64,000 bases of DNA from Clusia tigrina (Eukaryota > Arthropoda > Insecta > Diptera > Clusiidae). Location: NCBI GenBank assembly GCA_920105625.2, contig OV050032.1, forward strand, positions 106,748,542 to 106,812,541, in the 5' to 3' direction. The position numbers were made by a program, and so were the translations under genes. Positions 38,000-51,100 of this stretch are shown here, in pieces. A model generated the notes under the pieces. That model was given only the letters and a program-made list of their open reading frames with translations. It searched no databases and was not told the DNA's origin. The stretch's first letter is position 1; every line of letters begins with the position of its first letter.

Positions 38000-38979
38000 A
38001 ACTTAGATAGGTGTAGGACGTACCGTAAAGAAGTTAGGGGCGTTTGAAGTTTTATCAGTGTTTGATTTGGGACTCTAGGGTAGCATAGCTTTGAGCGATA
38101 GCTTAAATTGACAAGATGCTCGGGTACTTCATTATTACAAAATTTCAAAGTTTTAGGATGCTCCAGTAAAAAGTTACAAGCATTTGTATGTTGCCAACTT
38201 TGATAGGTGTAGGACGTACCGTAAAGAAGTGAGGGGCGTTTGAAGTTTTATCAGTGTTTGATTTGGGACTCAAGGGTAGCATAGCTTTGAGCGATGGCTT
38301 AAATTGACAAGAGGCTCGAGTACTTTATTGTTACAAAATTTCAAGGTTTTATGACGCTCCAGTAAAAAGTTACAAGCATTTGAATGTTGCCAACTTTGAT
38401 AGGTGAAGGACGTACCGTATAGAAGTTAGGGGCGTTTGAAGTTTTATCAGTGTTTGATTTGGGACTCTAGGGTAGCATAGCTTTGAGCGATAACTTAAAT
38501 TGACAAGATGCTCGAGTACTTTATTGTTACAAAATTTCAAGGTTTTATGACGCTCCAGTAAAAATTTACAAGCATTTGTATGTTGCAAACTTTGATAGGT
38601 GTAGGACGTACCGTAAAGAAGTTAGGGGCATTTGAAGTTTTATCAGTGTTTGATTTGGGACTCAAGGGTAGCATAGCTTTGAGCGATGGCTTAAATTGAC
38701 AAGAGGCTCGAGTACTTTATTGTTACAAAATTTCCAGGATTTATGACGCTCCAGTAAAAAGTTACAAGCATTTGAATGTTGCCAAATTTGATAGGTGTAG
38801 GACGTACCGTATAGAAGTTAGCGGCGTTTGAAGTTTTATCAGTGTTTGATTTGGGACTCTAGGGTAGCATAGCTTTGAGCGATAGCTTAAATTGACAAGA
38901 GGCTCGGGTACTTCATTGTTACAAAATTTCAAGGTTTTAGGACGCTCCAGTAAAAAGTTACAAGCATTTGTATGTTGCA
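38000..38979 (+). repeat. HOR 5-mer copy 2, 980 bp
   Basis: The tandem partner of 37020-37999. The ACTTAGATAGG variant closes both units (38002 and 38982). Differences are few, for example CTCGGGTACTTC here versus CTCGGGTAGTTC in copy 1. Confidence 0.87.
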
Positions 38980-40089
38980 AACTTAGATAGGTGTAGGACG
39001 TACCGTAAAGAAGTTAGGGGCGTTTGAAGTTTTATCAGTGTTTGATTTGGGACTCTAGGGTAGCATAGATATGAGCGATGGCTTAAATTGACAAGATGCT
39101 CGAGTACTTTATTGTTACAAAATTTCAAGGTTTTATGACGCTCCAGTAAAACGTTACAAGCATTTGTATGTTGCAAACTTTGATAGGTGTAGGACGTACC
39201 GTAAAGAAGTTAGGGGCGTTTGAAGTTTTATCAGTGTTTGATGTGGGACTCAAGGGTAGCATAGCTTTGAGCGATAGCTTAAATTGACAAGAGGCTCGGG
39301 TAGTTCATTGTTACAAAATTTCCAGGTTTTAGGACGCTCCAGTAAAAAGTTACAATCATTTGTATGTTGCAAACTTTGATAGGTGTAGGACGTACCGTAA
39401 AGAAGTTAGGGGCGTTTGAAGTTTTATCTGTATTTGATTTGGGACTCTAGGGTAGCATAGCTTTGAGCGATAGCTTAAATAGGCAAGAGGCTCGAGTACT
39501 TTATTGTTACAAAATTTCAAGGTTTTATGACGCTCCAGTAAAAAGTTACAAGCATTTGTATGTTGCAAACTTTGATAGGTGTAGGACGTACCGTATAGAA
39601 GTTAGGGGCGTTTGAAGTTTTATCAGTGTTTGATTTGGGACTCTAGGGTAGCATAGCTTTGAGCGATAGCTTAAATTGACAAGAGGCTCGAGATCTTTAT
39701 TGTTACAAAATTTCAAGGTTTTACGACGCTCCAGTAAAAAGTTACAAGCATTTGTATGTTGCAAACTTTGATAGGTGTAGGATGTACCGTAAAGAAGTTA
39801 GGGGCGTTTGAAGTTTTATCAGTGTTTGATTTGGGACTCTAGGGTAGCATAGCTTTGAGCGATAGCTTAAATTGACAAGAGGCTCGAGTACTTTATTGTT
39901 AGAAAATTTCAAGGTTTTATGACGCTCCAGTAAAATGTTACAAGCATTTGTATGTTGCAAACTTTGATAGGTGTAGGACGTACCGTAGAGAAGTTAGGGG
40001 CGTTTGAAGTTTTATCAGTGTTTGATTTGCGAGTCAAGAGTAGCATAGCTTTGAGCGATAGCTTAAATTGACAAGAGGCTCGAGTACTT

Positions 40090-41160
40090 TATTGTTACAA
40101 AATTTCAAGGTTTTATGACGCTCCAGTAAAAAGATACAAGCATTTGTATGTTGCAAACTTTGATAGGTGTAGGACGTACCGTAAAGAAGTTAGGGGCGTT
40201 TGAAGTTTTATCAGTGTTTGATTTCGGACTCTAGGGTAGCATAGCTTTGAGCGATAACTTAAATTGACAAGATGCTCGAGTACTTTATTGTTACAAAATT
40301 TCAAGGTTTTATGACGCTTCAGTAAAAATTTACAAGCATTTGTATGTTGCAAACTTTGATAGGTGTAGGACGTACCGTATAGAAGTTAGGGGCGTTTGAA
40401 GTTTTATCAGTGTTTGATTTGGGACTCTAGGTTAGCATAGCTTTGAGCGATAGCTTAAATTGACTAGAGGCTCGAGATCTCTATTGTGACAAAATTTCAA
40501 GGTTTTATGACGCTCCAGTAAAAAGTTACAAGCATTTGTATGTTGCAAACTTTGATAGGTGTAGGACGTACCGTATAGAAGTTAGGGGCGTTTGAAGTTT
40601 TATCAGTGTTTGATTTGGGACTCTAGGATAGCATAGCTTTGAGCGATAGCTTAAATTGACAAGAGGCTCGAGATCTTTATTGTTACAAAATTTCAAGGTT
40701 TTATGACGCTCCAGTAAAAAGATACAAGCATTTGTATGTTGCAAACTTTGATAGGTGTAGGACGTACCGTAAAGAAGTTAGGGGCGTTTGAAGTTTTATC
40801 AGTGTTTGATTTCGGACTCTAGGGTAGCATAGCTTTGAGCGATAACTTAAATTGACAAGATGCTCGAGTACTTTATTGTTACAAAATTTCAAGGTTTTAT
40901 GACGCTTCAGTAAAAATTTACAAGCATTTGTATGTTGCAAACTTTGATAGGTGTAGGACGTACCGTATAGAAGTTAGGGGCGTTTGAAGTTTTATCAGTG
41001 TTTGATTTGGGACTCTAGGTTAGCATAGCTTTGAGCGATAGCTTAAATTGACAAGAGGCTCGAGATCTCTATTGTGACAAAATTTCAAGGTTTTATGACG
41101 CTCCAGTAAAAAGTTACAAGCATTTGTATGTTGCAAACTTTGATAGGTGTAGGACGTACC
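40090..41160 (+). repeat. HOR 3-mer tandem duplication, 588-bp period
   Basis: Three monomers repeat at 588 bp. Shared variants are AAAAAGATACAAG, GATTTCGGACTC (40222 and 40810), GACGCTTCAGTAAAAATT (40314 and 40902), CTAGGTTAGC and CGAGATCTCTATTGTGAC (40472 and 41060). The first copy alone has TGACTAGAGG. Confidence 0.87.
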
Positions 41161-41398
41161 GTAAAGAAGTTAGGGCCATTTGAAGTTTTATCAGTGTTTG
41201 ATTTGGGACTCTAGGGTACTTCATTGTTACAAAATTTCAAGGTTTTATGACGCTCCAGTAAAAAGTTACAAGCATTTGTATGTTGCAAACTTTGATAGGT
41301 GTAGGACGTACCGTAAAGAAGTTAGGGGCGTTTGAAGTTTTATCAGTGTTTGATTTGGGACTCTAGGGTAGCATAGCTTTGAGCGATAGCTTAAATTG
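41051..41398 (+). repeat. 44-bp deletion junction, 348-bp monomer pair (copy 1)
   Basis: ACTCTAGGGTA jumps directly to CTTCATTG at 41214-41218, removing the last ~30 bases of one monomer and the first ~14 of the next. The join lies on GGGTA, present as CTAGGGTAGC before and CTCGGGTACTTC after the lost segment. This is a 5-bp microhomology, and the downstream end must have been a B-type monomer. Confidence 0.95.
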
Positions 41399-42182
41399 AC
41401 AAGATGCTCGAGTACTTTATTGTTACAAAATTTCAAGGTTTTATGACGCTCCAGTAAAAAGTTACAAGCATTTGTATGTTGCAAACTTTGATAGGTGTAG
41501 GACGTACCGTAAAGAAGTTAGGGGCGTTTGAAGTTTTATCAGTGTTTGATTTGGGACTCTAGGGTAGCATAGCTTTGAGCGATAGCTTAAATTGACAAGA
41601 GGCTCGGGTACTTCATTGTTACAAAATTTCCAGGTTTTAGGACGCTCCAGTAAAAAGTTACAAGCATTTGTATATTGCAAACTTTGATAGGTGTAGAACG
41701 TACCGTAAAGAAGGTAGGGGCGTTTGAAGTTTTATCAGTGTTTTATTTGGGACTCTAGGGTAGCATAGCTTTGAGCGATAACTTAAATTGACAAGATGCT
41801 CGAGTACTTTATTGTTACAAAATTTCAAGGTTTTATGACGCTCCAGTAAAAAGTTACAAGCATTTGTATGTTGCAAACTTTGATAGGTGTAGGACGTACC
41901 GTAAAGAAGTTAGGGGCGTTTGAAGTTTTATCAGTGTTTGATGTGGGACTCAAGGGTAGCATAGCTTTGAGCGATAGCTTAAATTGACAAGAGGCTCGGG
42001 TAGTTCATTGTTACAAAATATCCAGGTTTTAGGACGCTCCAGTAAAAAGTTACAATCATTTGTATGTTGCAAACTTTGATAGGTGTAGGACGTACCGTAA
42101 AGAAGTTAGGGGCGTTTGAAGTTTTATCTGTATTTGATTTGGGACTCTAGGGTAGCATAGCTTTGAGCGATAGCTTAAATAG

Positions 42183-42377
42183 GCAAGAGGCTCGAGTACT
42201 TTATTGTTACAAAATTTCAAGGTTTTATGACGCTCCAGTAAAAAGTTACAAGCATTTGTATGTTGCAAACTTTGATAGGTGTAGGACGTACCGTATAGAA
42301 GTTAGGGGCGTTTGAAGTTTTATCAGTGTTTGATTTGGGATCTAGGGTAGCATAGCTTTGAGCGATAGCTTAAATTG
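42183..42377 (+). repeat. 195-bp monomer, 1-bp deletion
   Basis: GGGACTCTAGGG is reduced to GGGATCTAGGG near 42340. Its counterparts at 39.6, 44.4 and 60.2 kb are full length, so this is a recent private loss. Confidence 0.92.
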
Positions 42378-43945
42378 ACAAGAGGCTCGAGATCTTTATT
42401 GTTACAAAATTTCAAGGTTTTACGACGCTCCAGTAAAAAGTTACAAGCATTTGTATGTTGCAAACTTTGATAGGTGTAGGATGTACCGTAAAGAAGTTAG
42501 GGGCGTTTGAAGTTTTATCAGTGTTTGATTTGGGACTCTAGGGTAGCATAGCTTTGAGCGATAGCTTAAATTGACAAGAGGCTCGAGTACTTTATTGTTA
42601 GAAAATTTCAAGGTTTTATGACGCTCCAGTAAAATGTTACAAGCATTTGTATGTTGCAAACTTTGATAGGTGTAGGACGTACCGTAGAGAAGTTAGGGGC
42701 GTTTGAAGTTTTATCAGTGTTTGATTTGGGAGTCAAGAGTAGCATAGCTTTGAGCGATAGCTTAAATTGACAAGAGGCTCGAGTACTTTATTGTTACAAA
42801 ATTTCAAGGTTTTATGAAGCTCCAGTAAAAAGATACAAGCATTTGTATGTTGCAAACTTTGATAGGTGTAGGACGTACCGTAAAGAAGTTAGGGGCGTTT
42901 GAAGTTTTATCAGTGTTTGATTTGGGACTCTAGGGTAGCATAGCTTTGAGCGATAGCTTAAATTGACAAGAGGCTCGAGTACTTTATTGTTAGAAAATTT
43001 CAAGGTTTTATGACGCTCCAGTAAAATGTTACAAGCATTTGTATGTTGCAAACTTTGATAGGTGTAGGACGTACCGTAGAGAAGTTAGGGGCGTTTGAAG
43101 TTTTATCAGTGTTTGATTTGGGAGTCAAGAGTAGCATAGCTTTGAGCGATAGCTTAAATTGACAAGAGGCTCGAGTACTTTATTGTTACAAAATTTCAAG
43201 GTTTTATGACGCTCCAGTAAAAAGATACAAGAATTTGTATGTTGCAAACTTTGATAGGTGTAGGACGTACCGTAAAGAAATTAGGGGCGTTTGAAGTTTT
43301 ATCAGTGTTTGATTTGGGACTCTAGGGTAGCATAGCTTTGAGCGATAACTTAAATTGACAAGATGCTCGAGTACTTTATTGTTACAAAATTTCAAGGATT
43401 TATGACGCTCCAGTATAAAGTTACAAGCATATGTATGTTGCAAACTTTGATAGGTGTAGGACGTACCGTAAAGAAGTGAGGGGCGTTTGAAGTTTTATCA
43501 GTGTTTGATTTGGGACTCAAGGGTAGCATAGCTTTGAGCGATGGCTTAAATTGACAAGAGGCTCGAGTACTTTATTGTTACAAAATTTCAAGGTTTTATG
43601 ACGCTCCAGTAAAAAGTTACAAGCATTTGAATGTTGCCAACTTTGATAGGTGAAGGACGTACCGTATAGAAGTTAGGGGCGTTTGAAGTTTTATCAGTGT
43701 TTGATTTGGGACTCTAGGGTAGCATAGCTTTGAGCGATAACTTGAATTGACAAGATGCTCGAGTACTTTATTGTTACAAAATTTCAAGGTTTTATGACGC
43801 TCCAGTAAAAATTTACAAGCATTTGTATGTTGCAAACTTTTTTAGGTGTAGGACGTACCGTATAGAAGTTAGGGGCGTTTGAAGTTTTATCAGTGTTTGA
43901 TTTGGGACTCTAGGTTAGCATAGCTTTGAGCGATAGCTTAAATTG

Positions 43946-44293
43946 ACAAGAGGCTCGAGATCTCTATTGTGACAAAATTTCAAGGTTTTATGACGCTCCA
44001 GTAAAAAGTTACAAGCATTTGTATGTTGCAAACTTTGATAGGTGTAGGACGTACCGTAAAGAAGTTAGGGCCATTTGAAGTTTTATCAGTGTTTGATTTG
44101 GGACTCTAGGGTACTTCATTGTTACAAAATTTCCAGGTTTTAGGACGCTCCAGTAAAAAGTTACAATCATTTGTATGTTGCAAACTTTGATAGGTGTAGG
44201 ACGTACCGTAAAGAAGTTAGGGGCGTTTGAAGTTTTATCTGTATTTGATTTGGGACTCTAGGGTAGCATAGCTTTGAGCGATAGCTTAAATAG
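43946..44293 (+). repeat. 44-bp deletion junction (copy 2)
   Basis: The same junction at GGGTA, 44109-44113, after the same CGAGATCTCTATTGTGAC monomer. The downstream sequence has CCAGG and TTACAATCATTTG, unlike the other three copies, so an exchange replaced the right flank here. Confidence 0.95.
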
Positions 44294-44689
44294 GCAAGAG
44301 GCTCGAGTACTTTATTGTTACAAAATTTCAAGGTTTTATGACGCTCCAGTAAAAAGTTACAAGCATTTGTATGTTGCAAACTTTGATAGGTGTAGGACGT
44401 ACCGTATAGAAGTTAGGGGCATTTGAAGTTTTATCAGTGTTTGATTTGGGACTCTAGGGTAGCATAGCTTTGAGCGATAGCTTAAATTGACAAGAGGCTC
44501 GAGATCTTTATTGTTACAAAATTTCAAGGTTTTACGACGCTCCAGTAAAAAGTTACAAGCATTTGAATGTTGCAAACTTTGATAGGTGTAGGATGTACCG
44601 TAAAGAAGTTAGGGGCGTTTGAAGTTTTATCAGTGTTTGATTTGGGACTCTAGGGTAGCATAGCTTTGAGCGATAGCTTAAATTGACAA

Positions 44690-47600
44690 GAGGCTCGAGT
44701 ACTTTATTGTTAGAAAATTTCAAGGTTTTATGACGCTCCAGTAAAATGTTACAAGCATTTGTATGTTGCAAACTTTGATAGGTGTAGGACGTACCGTAGA
44801 GAAGTTAGGGGCGTTTGAAGTTTTATCAGTGTTTGATTTGGGAGTCAAGAGTAGCATAGCTTTGAGCGATAGCTTAAATTGACAAGAGGCTCGAGTACTT
44901 TATTGTTACAAAATTTCAAGGTTTTATGACGCTGCAGTAAAAAGATACAAGCATTTGTATGTTGCAAACTTTGATAGGTGTAGGACGTACCGTAAAGAAG
45001 TTAGGGGCGTTTGAAGTTTTATCAGTGTTTGATTTGGGACTCTAGGGTAGCATAGCTTTGAGCGATAACTTAAATTGACAAGATGCTCGAGTACTTTATT
45101 GTTACAAAATTTCAAGGATTTATGACGCTCCAGTAAAAAGTTACAAGCATATGTATGTTGCAAACTTTGATAGGTGTAGGACGTACCGTAAAGAAGTGAG
45201 GGGCGTTTGAAGTTTTATCAGTGTTTGATTTGGGACTCAAGGGTAGCATAGCTTTGAGCGATGGCTTAAATTGACAAGAGGCTCGAGTACTTTATTGTTA
45301 CAAAATTTCAAGGTTTTATGACGCTCCAGTAAAAAGTTACAAGCATTTGAATGTTGCCAACTTTGATAGGTGAAGGACGTACCGTATAGAAGTTAGGGGC
45401 GTTTGAAGTTTTATCAGTGTTTGATTTGGGACTCTAGGGTAGCATAGCTTTGAGCGATAACTTGAATTGACAAGATGCTCGAGTACTTTATTGTTACAAA
45501 ATTTCAAGGTTTTATGACGCTCCAGTAAAAATTTACAAGCATTTGTATGTTGCAAACTTTGATAGGTGTAGGACGTACCGTATAGAAGTTAGGGGCGTTT
45601 GAAGTTTTATCAGTGTTTGATTTGGGACTCTAGGTTAGCATAGCTTTGAGCGATAGCTTAAATTGACAAGAGGCTCGAGATCTCTATTGTGACAAAATTT
45701 CAAGGTTTTATGACGCTCCAGTAAAAAGTTACAAGCATTTGTATGTTGCAAACTTTGATAGGTGTATGACGTACCGTAAAGAAGTTAGGGCCATTTGAAG
45801 TTTTATCAGTGTTTGATTTGGGACTCTAGGGTACTTCATTGTTACAAAATTTCAAGGTTTTATGACGCTCCAGTAAAAAGTTACAAGCATTTGTCTGTTG
45901 CAAACTTTGATAGGTGTAGGACGTACCGTTTAGAAGTTAGGGGCGTTTGAAGTTTTATCAGTGTTTGATTTGGGACTCTAGGGTAGCATAGCTTTGAGCG
46001 ATAGCTTAAATTGACAAGATGCTCGAGTACTTTATTGTTACAAAATTGCAAGGTTTTATGACGCTCCAGTAAAAAGTTACAAGCATTTGTATGTTGCAAA
46101 CTTTGATAGGTGTAGGACGTACCGTAAAGAAGTTAGGGGCGTTTGAAGTTTTATCAGTGTTTGATTTGGGACTCTAGGGTAGCATAGCTTTGAGCGATAG
46201 CTTAAATTGACAAGAGGCTCGGGAACTTCATTGTTACAAAATTTCCAGGTTTTAGGACGCTCCAGTAAAAAGTTACAAGCATTTGTATATTGCAAACTTT
46301 GATAGGTGTAGAACGTACCGTAAAGAAGGTAGGGGCGTTTGAAGTTTTATCAGTGTTTTATTTGGGACTCTAGGGTAGCATAGCTTTGAGCGATAACTTA
46401 AATTGACAAGATGCTCGAGTACTTTATTGTTACAAAATTTCAAGGTTTTATGACGCTCCAGTAAAAAGTTACAAGCATTTGTATGTTGCAAACTTTGATA
46501 GGTGTAGGACGTACCGTATAGAAGTTAGGGCCATTTGAAGTTTTATCAGTGTTTGATTTGGGACTCTAGGGTAGCATAGCTTTGAGCGATAGCTTAAATT
46601 GACAAGAGGCTCGGGTACATCATTGTTACAAGTTTTCCAGGTTTTAGGACGCTCCAGTAAAAAGTTGCAAGCATTTGTATATTGCAAACTTTGATAGGTG
46701 TAGGACGTACCGTAAAGAAGGTAGGGGCGTTTGAAGTTTTAACAGTGTTTGATTTGGGACTCTAGGGTAGCATAGCTTTGAGCGATAACTTAAATTGACA
46801 AGATGCTCGAGTACTTTATTGTTACAAAATTTCAAGGTTTTATGACGCTCCAGTAAAAAGATACAAGCATTTGTATGTTGCAAACTTTGATAGGTGTAGG
46901 ACGTACCGTATAGAAGTTAGGGCCATTTGAAGTTTTATCAGTGTTTGATTTGGGACTCTAGGGTAGCATAGCTTTGAGCGATAGCTTAAATTGACAAGAG
47001 GCTCGAGTACTTTATTGTTACAAAATTTCAAGGTTTTATGACGCTCCAGTAAAAAGTTACAAGCATTTGTATGTTGGAAACTTTGATAGGTGTAGGACGT
47101 ACCGTATAGAAGTTAGGGCCATTTGAAGTTTTATCAGTGTTTGATTTGGGACTCTAGGGTAGCATAGCTTTGAGCGATAGCTTAAATTGACAAGAGGCTC
47201 CGGTACTTCATTGTTACAAAATTTCCAGGTTTTAGGACGCTCCAGTAAAAAGTTACAAGCATTTGTATATTGCAAACTTTGATAGGTGTAGGACGTACCG
47301 TAAAGACGGTAGGGGCATTTGAAGTTTTATCAGTGTTTGATTTGGGACTCTAGGGTAGCATAGCTTTGAGCGATAGCTTAAAGTGACAAGAGGCTCGGGT
47401 ACTTCATTGTTCCAAAATTTCCAGGTTTTATGACGCTCCAGTAAAAAGTTACAAGCATTTGTATGTTGCAAACTTTGATAGGTATAGGACGTACCGTAAA
47501 TAAGTTAGGGGCGTTTGAAGTTTTATCAGTGTTTGATTTGGGAGTCAAGGGTAGCATAGCTTTGAGCGATGGCTTAAATTGACAAGAGGCTCGAGTACTT

Positions 47601-48173
47601 TATTGTTACAAAATTTCAAGGTTTTATGACACTCCAGTAAAAAGTTACAAGCATTTGTATGTTGCAAACTTTGATAAGTGTAGGACGTACCGTAAAGAAG
47701 GTAGGGGCGTTTGAAGTTTTATCAGTGTTTGATTTGGGACTCTAGGGTAGCATAGCTTTGAGCGATATCTTAAATTGACAAGAGGCTCGGGTACTTCATT
47801 GTTACAAAATTTCCAGGTTTTAGGACGCTCCAGTAAAAAGTTACAAGCATTTGTATATTGCAAACTTTGATAGGTGTAGGACGTACCGTAAAGAAGGTAG
47901 GGGCGTTTGAAGTTTTATCAGTGTTTGATTTGGGACTCTAGGGTAGCATAGCTTTGAGCGATAACTTAAATTAACAAGATGCTCGAGTACTTTTTTGTTA
48001 CAAAATTTCAAGGTTTTATGACGCTCCAGTAAAAAGTTACAAGCATTTGTATGTTGCAAACTTTGATAGGTGTAGGATGTACCGTATAGCAGTTAGGGCC
48101 ATTTGAAGTTTTATCAGTGTGTGATTTGGGACTCTAGGGTAGCATAGCTTTGAGCGATGGCTTAAATTGACAA
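44690..48173 (+). repeat. 3,484-bp HOR unit, copy 1
   Basis: Eighteen monomer equivalents including one 44-bp loss (18 x 196 minus 44). Order: TTAGAAAATTTC monomer, GACGCTGCAG with GATACAAG, GCATATGTATG, GAACTTGAATTG, CGAGATCTCTATTGTGAC, deletion junction, then alternating A-type and B-type monomers with ACATCATTGTTACAAGTTTTCC, GCTCCGGTAC and CTTTTTTGTTAC. It contains two monomers near 47.5-47.9 kb that copy 2 lacks. Confidence 0.87.
45666..46013 (+). repeat. 44-bp deletion junction (copy 3)
   Basis: The same junction at 45829-45833 and the same left neighbour. It carries GTGTATGACG near 45765, shared with copy 4 at 3,484-bp offset. Confidence 0.95.
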
Positions 48174-51100
48174 GAGGCTCGAGTACTTTATTGTTAGAAA
48201 ATTTCAAGGTTTTATGACGCTCCAGTAAAATGTTACAAGCATTTGTATGTTGCAAACTTTGATAGGTGTAGGACGTACCGTAGAGAAGTTAGGGGCGTTT
48301 GAAGTTTTATCAGTGTTTGATTTGGGAGTCAAGAGTAGCATAGCTTTGAGCGATAGCTTAAATTGACAAGAGGCTCGAGTACTTTATTGTTACAAAATTT
48401 CAAGGTTTTATGACGCTGCAGTAAAAAGATACAAGCATTTGTATGTTGCTAACTTTGATAGGTGTAGGACGTACCGTAAAGAAGTTAGGGGCTTTTGAAG
48501 TTTTATCAGTGTTTGATTTGGGACTCTAGGGTAGCATAGCTTTGAGCGATAACTTAAATTGACAAGATGCTCGAGTACTTTATTGTTACAAAATTTCAAG
48601 GATTTATGACGCTCCAGTAAAAAGTTACAAGCATATGTATGTTGCAAACTTTGATAGGTGTAGGACGTACCGTAAAGAAGTGAGGGGCGTTTGAAGTTTT
48701 ATCAGTGTTTGATTTGGGACTCAAGGGTAGCATAGCTTTGAGCGATGGCTTAAATTGACAAGAGGCTCGAGTACTTTATTGTTACAAAATTTCAAGGTTT
48801 TATGACGCTCCAGTAAAAAGTTACAAGCATTTGAATGTTGCCAACTTTGATAGGTGAAGGACGTACCGTATAGAAGTTAGGGGCGTTTGAAGTTTTATCA
48901 GTGTTTGATTTGGGACTCTAGGGTAGCATAGCTTTGAGCGATAACTTGAATTGACAAGATGCTCGAGTACTTTATTGTTACAAAATTTCAAGGTTTTATG
49001 ACGCTCCAGTAAAAATTTACAAGCATTTGTATGTTGCAAACTTTGATAGGTGTAGGACGTACCGTATAGAAGTTAGGGGCGTTTGAAGTTTTATCAGTGT
49101 TTGATTTGGGACTCTAGGTTAGCATAGCTTTGAGCGATAGCTTAAATTGACAAGAGGCTCGAGATCTCTATTGTGACAAAATTTCAAGGTTTTATGACGC
49201 TCCAGTAAAAAGTTACAAGCATTTGTATGTTGCAAACTTTGATAGGTGTATGACGTACCGTAAAGAAGTTAGGGCCATTTGAAGTTTTATCAGTGTTTGA
49301 TTTGGGACTCTAGGGTACTTCATTGTTACAAAATTTCAAGGTTTTATGACGCTCCAGTAAAAAGTTACAAGCATTTGTATGTTGCAAACTTTGATAGGTG
49401 TAGGACGTACCGTAAAGAAGTTAGGGGCGTTTGAAGTTTTATCAGTGTTTGATTTGGGACTCTAGGGTAGCATAGCTTTGAGCGATAGCTTAAATTGACA
49501 AGATGCTCGAGTACTTTATTGTTACAAAATTGCAAGGTTTTATGACGCTCCAGTAAAAAGTTACAAGCATTTGTATGTTGCAAACTTTGATAGGTGTAGG
49601 ACGTACCGTAAAGAAGTTAGGGGCGTTTGAAGTTTTATCAGTGTTTGATTTGGGACTCTAGGGTAGCATAGCTTTGAGCGATAGCTTAAATTGACAAGAG
49701 GCTCGGGAACTTCATTGTTACAAAATTTCCAGGTTTTAGGACGCTCCAGTAAAAAGTTACAAGCATTTGTATATTGCAAACTTTGATAGGTGTAGAACGT
49801 ACCGTAAAGAAGGTAGGGGCGTTTGAAGTTTTATCAGTGTTTTATTTGGGACTCTAGGGTAGCATAGCTTTGAGCGATAACTTAAATTGACAAGATGCTC
49901 GAGTACTTTATTGTTACAAAATTTCAAGGTTTTATGACGCTCCAGTAAAAAGTTACAAGCATTTGTATGTTGCAAACTTTGATAGGTGTAGGACGTACCG
50001 TATAGAAGTTAGGGCCATTTGAAGTTTTATCAGTGTTTGATTTGGGACTCTAGGGTAGCATAGCTTTGAGCGATAGCTTAAATTGACAAGAGGCTCGGGT
50101 ACATCATTGTTACAAGTTTTCCAGGTTTTAGGACGCTCCAGTAAAAAGTTGCAAGCATTTGTATATTGCAAACTTTGATAGGTGTAGGACGTACCGTAAA
50201 GAAGGTAGGGGCGTTTGAAGTTTTAACAGTGTTTGATTTGGGACTCTAGGGTAGCATAGCTTTGAGCGATAACTTAAATTGACAAGATGCTCGAGTACTT
50301 TATTGTTACAAAATTTCAAGGTTTTATGACGCTCCAGTAAAAAGATACAAGCATTTGTATGTTGCAAACTTTGATAGGTGTAGGACGTACCGTATAGAAG
50401 TTAGGGCCATTTGAAGTTTTATCAGTGTTTGATTTGGGACTCTAGGGTAGCATAGCTTTGAGCGATAGCTTAAATTGACAAGAGGCTCGAGTACTTTATT
50501 GTTACAAAATTTCAAGGTTTTATGACGCTCCAGTAAAAAGTTACAAGCATTTGTATGTTGGAAACTTTGATAGGTGTAGGACGTACCGTATAGAAGTTAG
50601 GGCCATTTGAAGTTTTATCAGTGTTTGATTTGGGACTCTAGGGTAGCATAGCTTTGAGCGATAGCTTAAATTGACAAGAGGCTCCGGTACTTCATTGTTA
50701 CAAAATTTCCAGGTTTTAGGACGCTCCAGTAAAAAGTTACAAGCATTTGTATATTGCAAACTTTGATAGGTGTAGGACGTACCGTAAAGACGGTAGGGGC
50801 ATTTGAAGTTTTATCAGTGTTTGATTTGGGACTCTAGGGTAGCATAGCTTTGAGCGATAGCTTAAAGTGACAAGAGGCTCGGGTACTTCATTGTTCCAAA
50901 ATTTCCAGGTTTTATGACGCTCCAGTAAAAAGTTACAAGCATTTGTATATTGCAAACTTTGATAGGTGTAGGACGTACCGTAAAGAAGGTAGGGGCGTTT
51001 GAAGTTTTATCAGTGTTTGATTTGGGACTCTAGGGTAGCATAGCTTTGAGCGATAACTTAAATTAACAAGATGCTCGAGTACTTTTTTGTTACAAAATTT

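Larger units (their letters stand above)
34231..39340 (+). repeat. Array zone 5: 5-monomer duplication and shared blocks
   Basis: About 26 monomers without length variants. The 35.8-36.4 kb part again carries the GGGTTAAATTG, GGCGTTAGAAG, TTCATTATTAC and CTCGGATAC series seen at 26.7-27.2 and 32.8-33.3 kb. The 37-39 kb part is a 5-mer tandem duplication. Much of the zone is matched by 54.2-57.4 kb in the same order. No genes are seen. Confidence 0.8.
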
